From Acanthamoeba sp. SK_2022b (lineage: Eukaryota > Discosea > Longamoebia > Acanthamoebidae): a stretch of DNA of 64,000 nucleotides. The stretch covers positions 82,796 to 146,795 of the forward strand of contig JANDJZ010000072.1 of NCBI GenBank assembly GCA_027943245.1, written 5' to 3'. Positions 58,069 to 64,000 of the stretch are shown here, piece after piece (positions within the stretch are counted from its first letter, which is position 1; every line of letters starts with the position of its first letter). The notes below the pieces were generated by a model. That model saw nothing but the letters and a program-made list of their open reading frames with translations. It was not told the DNA's origin and made no database searches. Made by a program: the position numbers and the translations under genes.

Positions 58069-58719
58069 TGTAGATGGAGGAACTGTCGACTGAAGGAGTG
58101 CTTTTCAACAACGGCGGTGTGTACGGTAGCTGAGAGTAGCTGGTGCGTTGGTGTGGATCACTGCGTTGCTGAAGAGCGAATAGCTGCAGCCGACACTAGG
58201 AGCCATTTAAACAAGCCACCAACCAATCGTTACTCTGCGTCGCGCCAGCGCTTGCGCCCCAGTTGGGGTGGAAACTCTGCCGCGTAGCGAGCGACCTGTA
58301 CCGCGACCAATCAGCCCGCAAGTCATTCCAAGGCTCGGTCCTGAGCGGGAAAATGGGGCGAATCGGTGTCAAGGGAAGGTACATCCGTGCCCAGCATCGA
58401 TCGCTTCATGATCGGTCTGGTTACAGTACTCTATCGACCGCGGCCATTGGTCGAGCGGGGATTCGAGAATTCGCCTGTTTCAGTCCCAGCCAGCAGAGGG
58501 CTGTAACTGCCGAAAAAGATTAAAATAAATAAAAGACAAATCCAAAAATAATAAATAAATAACGTTGGGGGTTCTCCTTTCTGAGCGGCATACCCGTGAT
58601 TGCGAGGTTTCCGCCCACCCTTTAACAAACCCAAACCAACGAACGGAGGACCGTGCACGATGCCAGCAGATAAAGAAAATGCAATCGGATAAAGAAGAAA
58701 AAGAAAAGTGGCTAACTTA
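58069..58719. other. Upstream region of the Jonah-type gene
   Basis: 651 bp with the Jonah-type promoter and the RGS gene 3' UTR. CCAAT strings occur near 58222 and 58305. An AT-rich patch lies at 58515-58562. No gene seen. Confidence 0.35.
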
Positions 58720-60610
58720 TTAGGCACTTCTTGTCCTCTGCTCCAACCCTAACCGTGAGTCGACTTCCACTTCTGCCTTTTCTTCTCGGAACTTTTTTCT
58801 TGCCCTTCTTATCGCTTTCTTCATCGCTCGGGTCGTCTTCTTCGCCTGATCCGTTCTCTTTCTCTGCCGCGTAGACAGTGAGGGTACACTCAATTCGTGT
58901 GCCGTGGGGTGTACTGTACTCTTTTGATAGAACTCGAGCTCAGAGTTAAGGAAGTAGTCGAAGCTGCCATAGACCATGAGGAGGAAGATCGCCTTCTGTG
59001 CCTGCAGGAAGAGATCGCGCGTGGGGTTCTCCAGCCCGGCCTCGATATCCTTCTTCATGGCCCCGTTCACGTTGATCTCGTAGTCCGAATTGGGACTGAT
59101 GAACTTGTCGAAGATGGCCTGCGCGGCCTTCTTTCTCTTTGGCATCTCATAATCTTCGATGTGGGAGTACCTCTCCTGCAGAGGGACAATGCGCACGAAT
59201 TGGCTCACCGAGCACCACAGTGTCACAAACGTGTAGTCGCGTACCACATCCACCCAGAACATGAGGTTTTCGGCGCAGTGTCTCTGCTTGAGGAAGTTCA
59301 TAAAGACTTGTCGCCCATCTCGGTCTTTAAGGATGAAGTCAAGAAAGAACTGGCGATTCATGGTGAACGATCGATCGCACATCTCTGGAGGCAGGTGCAA
59401 GGAATCAATGGTATCGGACATATCAGAAAAGGACGACCACGAGTTCGAATCTCTCCTGCAAGCCACAACGGTGATCAGTCAATAGGAGGGCCAGCGGTAG
59501 GTCGTTTAGAGAACTACCTGAGCTCGGGCGAGGGGTAGGAGTTGTAAGTTGTTTGCGAGCGGGCGCGGGTGGGCGTCGATGGGTTCAGGTAGTCGTGCGC
59601 CCGTCTGGCAGTGATAGGACTGTTCACATCACTGCTTGGGGGAGGGAATGAGTCCACAAGAGGTTGCAAGCGGTGTTTTTAGGGAAGCGCACGCGTAAGA
59701 TTCTCTACGGTCCCGCGGGAAGGGAGTGGCCCTCGGACCTCCCCCGACCCCTCCATCTGGTGCGCTCAACGACGCCTGCCGCGCGCGCTCAATCAACATC
59801 GTGACCTCGCCCGATTGTGAACGTGAGCGGTTCCTTGGCAGCTCTGCAAAATTCAGACACAACTCGTCAGCCTCAGCCAGCGTGGTCTGCCAACCGCACC
59901 TCGCTACCTGGAGTACCGACAACGCTGGAGCCTCTGGCCCTTGTGGGAAAGTGGCTAGCTGAGGAGGTAAAGAAGTCGAGCGCGTCCTGGAGATCGTCGT
60001 CCCTCACCTCCACCCTGGACTGAGCCCGTCGTAGAAGGTATTTGTCTTCATCGCCCTCTGCTGTTTCTTCTTGAGGGGGAGGAGGCATCGTCGGATTTGT
60101 CATCGACTTTTTAGCCAGGGGCCGTCCGGGAGAGTTGCTGGAAGTATCGCAAGAGGCCTCATCGTCGGCCAGAGATTCTCCTGATGATGAGAACCTTCCA
60201 AGCATGGGAAACTCGGCAGGTGAGGCGAAAATTAGAGTGGAGCTCTCTCCAGCGTCGCCCTTGGCCATGTTGACCTCTGCCCCGTTGAGCGGAGGAGGTA
60301 TGGTGGTGAGCATGTCAGAAGTGGACTCTTGCGTTCCGCGCGGTGAGCCTTGCGAAGAGCCGGAGACCACCCCGCTGAAGTCCAACGGCTTTCTGGCTGT
60401 AAATCTTTTCTTGAACATTAGTTGCCTCTCATCAACCTCGCTCTTGTGGTGTTTGTTGGCATAATCGTCGCCCGTTTTGGCAAAATTAGTCAAGTTACCT
60501 AATTGCAACTCGCAAATGTGACACACAACCCCTTGCACGCTTCTTGCACTCCAAGAACAAGCGTTCCTTGGTGCTGGGCCACCGAGTGGAAGTTCAATCT
60601 CTATTATCAT
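58720..60610 (-). CDS. RGS-domain protein with N-terminal CHxC zinc-binding-like segment
   Basis: The start at 60610 is MIIEIELPLGGPAPRNACSW, followed by VVCHICELQLGNLTNFAKTG (a CxxC pair) and a long Ser/Pro-rich linker. An intron (about 59923-59851; donor CCAG|GTAGCG, acceptor TTTTGCAG) leads to LPRNRSRSQSGEVTMLIERA. The RGS exon starts after a CAG near 59461: RDSNSWSSFSDMSDTIDSLH, then TMNRQFFLDFILKDRDGRQV, FMNFLKQRHCAENLMFWVDV, YEINVNGAMKKDIEAGLENP and FLQAQKAIFLLMVYGSFDYF. These fit the RGS bundle that accelerates G-alpha GTP hydrolysis. The C-terminus is basic (RAMKKAIRRARKKFREEK). The joining of the middle exons is approximate, and two genes cannot be excluded. Confidence 0.68.
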
Positions 60611-60853
60611 GAACTTTCAGTTCGAATGGTGTAATCACCCGCCATTCACTGGGCTGGCCTTGGTACTGAAAGGTTGGACTGTACCGCTGATAGATGCCTG
60701 CGCACGAGTCTCTGCCCTATGCTCGCCCACCTTTCGGCCAAGATCCTGCCAATGATCGGGCTGTTGAGTTTTTATCAAGGTCTGCAACCAACCGACCTCT
60801 TTGTTAGTAGACGCTTCACTCAGCCATCCGCCAGCCTTACACAATAGTTCATC
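60611..60853. promoter_or_regulatory. Divergent promoter between RGS gene and small secreted protein
   Basis: 243 bp between divergent starts. A CCAAT-like string (TGCCAATGATC) lies near 60747. No core element is claimed. Confidence 0.3.
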
Positions 60854-61194
60854 ATGAAAAGCTCCACCCTTGGCCTTTTGTTCCTTGCCCTCTTCGCTGT
60901 AGCGTTCGCTGATACCACTAGTACGTTCTTTCCTTCGATTGTGTGCACGTGACATCAGCTAGCTAACTGCACAACAGCCGATGGAACTGTCGTCGTGGGC
61001 GCCACAACTGCCAACACCGCCAAGACCGCGACAGTCGTTGGAAGCACGGCAGTCGCCGCCACTCCTCAGGTACCTTGCACGGTCGTCAGAGTACTGGCAC
61101 GTGCCCGCTTCTAACCATCGCTTCTGTTCAGTCGCTCTTATTCACCGTGAGTTCCGGAGCCTCTGCGCTTAGCCCCTTCTGGATGTCGGTGTGA
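60854..61194 (+). CDS. 73-residue secreted Thr/Val/Ala-rich protein
   Basis: Three short exons too small to appear as long frames: 60854-60920, 60978-61069 and 61132-61194, with clean GT-AG introns of 57 and 62 bp. Splicing gives a signal peptide MKSSTLGLLFLALFAVAFA, then a repetitive DTTTDGTVVVGATTANTAK and TATVVGSTAVAATPQ, and a hydrophobic end SLLFTVSSGASALSPFWMSV. The C-terminus could be a GPI-attachment signal or an amphipathic tail; there is no charged residue after the hydrophobic stretch, so a GPI signal is possible. Thr/Ser richness suggests O-glycosylation. It is not a family I recognise. Confidence 0.65.
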
Positions 61195-61307
61195 TGCCTC
61201 CAATCTCAAGACGAATAAAAGACTCTTCTGTCACCACCCTTGGGTTTATTCGTCTGGCCACGCACAGTATCGCCAGGAGTAAAAAAACGAACGCGGCAGA
61301 AGGTGCG

Positions 61308-62558
61308 ATGGACGTACAGACGGCAGCAGGTCAGCTGGCGACCAACCTCTTGGTGGCCACGCCCGCGCGCATCCTCTTCGAGCGCTCCGCACGGGATCGT
61401 CCCTTCATCAGCGCTTTAATCAGAAGCCGGATTGCTTCGTCCAGTGAAGCCTTTCGAGGAAAATCTGTGTCACCATCATCGTCGTTTCTTACTCCATTCA
61501 CGTCTATTTGGGGCGTCCTCACTGGAGGCGGACTCCGAGATAACACCATTAATGGACTACTTCATGTCGCGCACTCCAGCCTGTGGACGCTCAGCGTTCC
61601 CTTCATTCAGTCCTCCGTTATCGAATCCACCAAAGGTTTTTTGCTTACCTGATTTTACCCACAAATTAAAGTTTACATTTTTTTTTACTATAAAAATATT
61701 ATGATTTATTATTTTATGAACAAAATACTAATAATGTTCTATTGGCTTTTTTCTTGCAAACAAGATTACTTGTTTATGGCCTATCTGTTCTATGGGCGGG
61801 TAAGGACTGCCCTCAACCCCGACTTCAGGCCCTACCTCTACGCCGAGATCATCCGACCAGTAACCTTCGCCGCCAAGACCGTCGCCTACGCGGTATACAC
61901 GCCACCATCCACAGCAGAGCAGGCGACACACGTGCATGACCTGCAGCTGACCTCATGCCACTTCTCCACCACCGATCTCCCTCAGGCGAGCTTCCCGTTC
62001 TTCTTGTGCGCGTATGGCGTGCGAAACAACAAGCCCGAACACTGGAACAAGATCCCGGCCCCGTTCCTGCCCTCGCGCACCAAGCCCGTCCCCTCAGAGG
62101 CCCTCCCGCTATTCATTTTGATTGCTCACCTCAACTCGCTCCTGATTAACGCGGGTGGCCTGCGCGACCTCCTCTTTCGACTGCGCGTGCGGCTGTTTCC
62201 TTCGACAGTCAGCCATGTGCCGCAGCACCTGTCCCCACAAACGCAGCGACTGCTACGCCACGCCGAAGATCTGGCCCTGTGTCTTGCCACGAGCGGTTCG
62301 TTACCTGCTCCCATTGTGGTTCGCGATTTCGGGCCTGGGTACTGAACTCATCACCGCCCTGCTTTTCTATGCGATCGTTTGGGGGGGGGGGGCGAGACAG
62401 CGCTCGTGGTGCCACTCGAGGTGTTGCTATGCATGATGCTTTCCACTCGTGCCGGCCTGCTCTCCTCAGCCTCGACCATCTGGCGGGAAAAGGGTCTCAG
62501 CGGCTTCTTCGCTGGCTTCGGGTGGTTTGTCCTGGCACAGTACCTTTCAGCAGCCTAG
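61308..62558 (+). CDS. Divergent mitochondrial-carrier-like membrane protein
   Basis: The ATG at 61308 starts MDVQTAAGQLATNLLVATPA. Later segments have WGVLTGGGLRDNTINGLLHV, AYLFYGRVRTALNPDFRPYL, FILIAHLNSLLINAG and, after an intron, LRHAEDLALCLATSALVVPL, EVLLCMMLSTRAG and STIWREKGLSGFFAGFGWFV, ending LAQYLSAA at 62558. The pattern P-L-E-V-L...W-R-E-K-G-L-S-G-F-F-A-G matches the end of a carrier repeat, and a carrier-like G-x-x-A...P occurs at the N-terminus, but the canonical PxDxxK signatures are degenerate. The final intron (about 62294-62400, donor GTTCGTT, acceptor GAGACAG) contains a 12-G run; splicing it out restores the frame. Exons around 61634-61760 are uncertain. Confidence 0.5.
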
Positions 62559-62970
62559 ATAGATCATGCTTGGAGTAGAGCCATTTTCCCTCAGTAACAC
62601 CACAGTGACCAAGAAATTTCGTGTCGTAATCAGTTACATGTCAGTCTTTATAGGGTGTAACCTATCAGGAATGATTGCTGGCTGTGGTGATGGTGACAAT
62701 CCATCTGCTACACGACACTCTGTGCTTGCTCACCACGGGAGAGCCAATGCAACTGAGAGCAACATAGTGGGAGTTGAAGTCAGCAACTATGACTTGACTA
62801 ACCCATACAACAAATCAAATCGAGTTAGTAAGGGCACCACAAGGTTTGCAGGAGGCAGGGGACATACGGGGCATGGCTATGTACTGCGATGTACTGATCT
62901 GCACGGAATGCTAGTGCCTCAGTCTCCTGATTTATACCCACGAGTAGAATGATGCTTGAAAGCAAGCAAG
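62559..62970. other. Intergenic stretch before the tRNA genes
   Basis: 412 bp with moderately low CpG and no recognisable gene. An open plus frame (62566-62952) has weak composition and no family resemblance. Confidence 0.35.
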
Positions 62971-63042
62971 GATTCCGTGGTGCAACGGTAGCACGCAAGC
63001 CTAACACGCTTGAGGTCGCGAGATCAACACTCGCCGGAATCA
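62971..63042 (+). tRNA. tRNA-Val(AAC)
   Basis: A complete cloverleaf can be drawn: acceptor stem GATTCCG with CGGAATC (7 bp, then discriminator A), D arm in TGGTGCAACGGTAGCA, anticodon stem CAAGC/GCTTG around loop CTAACAC (anticodon AAC, valine), and T stem GCGAG/CTCGC. The T loop reads ATCAACA, with A instead of the usual T54. A T5 run follows at 63044-63048. Confidence 0.9.
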
Positions 63043-63043
63043 C

Positions 63044-63048
63044 TTTTT
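63044..63048 (+). terminator. RNA polymerase III terminator of tRNA-Val
   Basis: T5 run two bases after the discriminator base. Confidence 0.75.
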
Positions 63049-63120
63049 ACCCTTCCTCATCCGGCTCCAGCCGTGCTTCCGGCGTTGCAAGGTTGTCGAG
63101 GATCTGCGTCGACATCAGCA

Positions 63121-63191
63121 GCTGGGATAGTATAGTGGTAGTACATTGGTTTGTGGTACCAACAACCCGGGTTCAATTCCCGGTCCTGGCA
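63121..63191 (+). tRNA. tRNA-His(GTG)
   Basis: Acceptor stem GCTGGGA with TCCTGGC (two G-T pairs), D arm TAGTATAGTGGTAGTACA, anticodon stem TTGGT/ACCAA around loop TTGTGGT (anticodon GTG, histidine), T arm CCGGGTTCAATTCCCGG. The TATAGTGGTAGTAC and TTGTGG blocks match eukaryotic tRNA-His. The extra 5' G is added after transcription, as usual. A T6 run follows at 63200-63205. Confidence 0.95.
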
Positions 63192-63199
63192 ACTGTTCC

Positions 63200-63205
63200 T
63201 TTTTT
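63200..63205 (+). terminator. RNA polymerase III terminator of tRNA-His
   Basis: T6 run nine bases downstream of the tRNA. Confidence 0.75.
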
Positions 63206-64000
63206 CTGCCATTGCCCTCCTCTGCTTTCCTCTTCTAAACATGGGACACTGTAAACTTCCATAAGGTCTGAGGTGAAGGAGCTACACCACCATTGTTTGT
63301 TCAGAAAAAAAGTTGCAAATGAATGGTTAAGAGAGTGCAGAGCCACATTGTTTTGTGCATCATAAGCATACTGGTAGACTGCTGCATTGTCTTTTGGAGG
63401 TGGCACCATTACAACTGGGACTGCAACATGTCTAAATAACAGCTTATTCTTTAAATCACCCTTTGACCTCTTTTATGATTGAGGAAGTTGAGTTTACTGC
63501 CTTGGGATGATGGGACAGGACTACACATTTGTACCTGATGATATCCTCACTTGAGCCTGCTTCCTAGTGCACACAGGTTCCAATTGCCTCCTCATCCCCA
63601 CTCTCCAGGTGACATGATGGCCACCAAAAGGTCAGCTTAGCAGCAAGCAGAGCTGCAGGAGCAATGAACAGAATGGAAGAGGGTGAGCAAGAAGCAGTAG
63701 TAACAATAGAAGGAAAGAACAGAGCAGCAGGACAGGCACAAGAGAGTAATACCTGTGGGTGTAACCGTGAGCAGTGCCCAATGTGCTGCAACTACCTGCC
63801 ACTAGACAAAACAGGTACAATTATGTGTCAGTGTTGACCATACCTGAAAGCTCATGGGATGTAGAGTGTCATCACATGAGATACAATGCACAGCAAGTGC
63901 TCACATCTGCAATGACTCCCATGGCAGCATCAACACCCACAAAAGCTCCAACAGCAGCCTTGTGACCACTCCTGCACCTGATGCTGGAGATGTCAGCCAC
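63206..64000. other. CpG-poor degraded sequence at the right edge
   Basis: Nearly 800 bp with very few CpG and abundant TG/CA, like 34.7-36.6 and 40.3-42.3 kb. No intact frame or terminal repeat is seen; probably old transposon sequence. It begins just after two tRNA genes, a common target zone for mobile elements. Confidence 0.45.

Noticed and set aside
62294..62400. Apparent frameshift at the 12-G run in the carrier-like gene
   Set aside because: Using donor GTTCGTT and acceptor GAGACAG removes the run and restores the frame, so no frameshift is needed.

Overview
The window looks like nuclear DNA of an amoebozoan, most probably Acanthamoeba or a close relative. The reasons are very GC- and CpG-rich coding DNA, many short GT-AG introns (roughly 50-120 bp), densely packed genes on both strands, and diagnostic families: a Jonah-type cyst-wall protein with a choice-of-anchor-A domain, and huge receptors that join phosphate-binding-protein-like ectodomains to kinase-cyclase-kinase cytoplasmic parts. 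The species call is inference; no database search was possible. Because of introns, CDS entries give the span from start codon to stop codon, and splice sites are described where they could be read.

Layout. 1-8 kb: the 3' end of an Arg/Ser-rich gene, a D-2-hydroxyacid dehydrogenase, a THUMPD3-like tRNA methyltransferase, ribosomal protein eS7 and a Rab4 GTPase. 8-26 kb: a TM2-domain protein, an F-box protein, an XPG-like FAM120/asteroid protein, a DDX51 helicase facing the rRNA methyltransferase RRP8 (both ribosome-biogenesis factors), a thaumatin-like secreted protein, a GOLGA7/ERF4 protein, a membrane-anchored U-box protein and a transmembrane RING-H2 protein. 26-51 kb: two paralogous receptor kinase-cyclases in opposite orientation (26473-32679 and 44653-51127). 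The 12 kb between them holds a small secreted protein, a 0.9 kb GT-only satellite, CpG-depleted transposon debris, a well-preserved TTAA-flanked DNA transposon and an F-box/Sec7 (FBXO8-like) gene. 51-64 kb: a Pro-rich coiled-coil protein, a Sel1-repeat (COA7-like) protein, an RsuA-type pseudouridine synthase, the Jonah-type protein, an RGS protein, a 73-residue secreted protein, a mitochondrial-carrier-like protein, tRNA-Val(AAC) and tRNA-His(GTG), then more CpG-poor sequence.

The most interesting items are: (i) the inverted receptor pair, whose catalytic exons are almost identical while introns and ectodomains have drifted; (ii) a 3.56 kb DNA transposon with ~74 bp terminal inverted repeats, TTAA at both ends, and an intron-containing transposase with DDE-like core, SAP domain and C2H2 finger that I cannot place in a superfamily; (iii) sharp patches with almost no CpG in an otherwise CpG-rich region, suggesting methylation- or RIP-like decay of older elements; (iv) altered catalytic residues in the receptor cyclase domain and in the Sec7 domain of the FBXO8-like protein.
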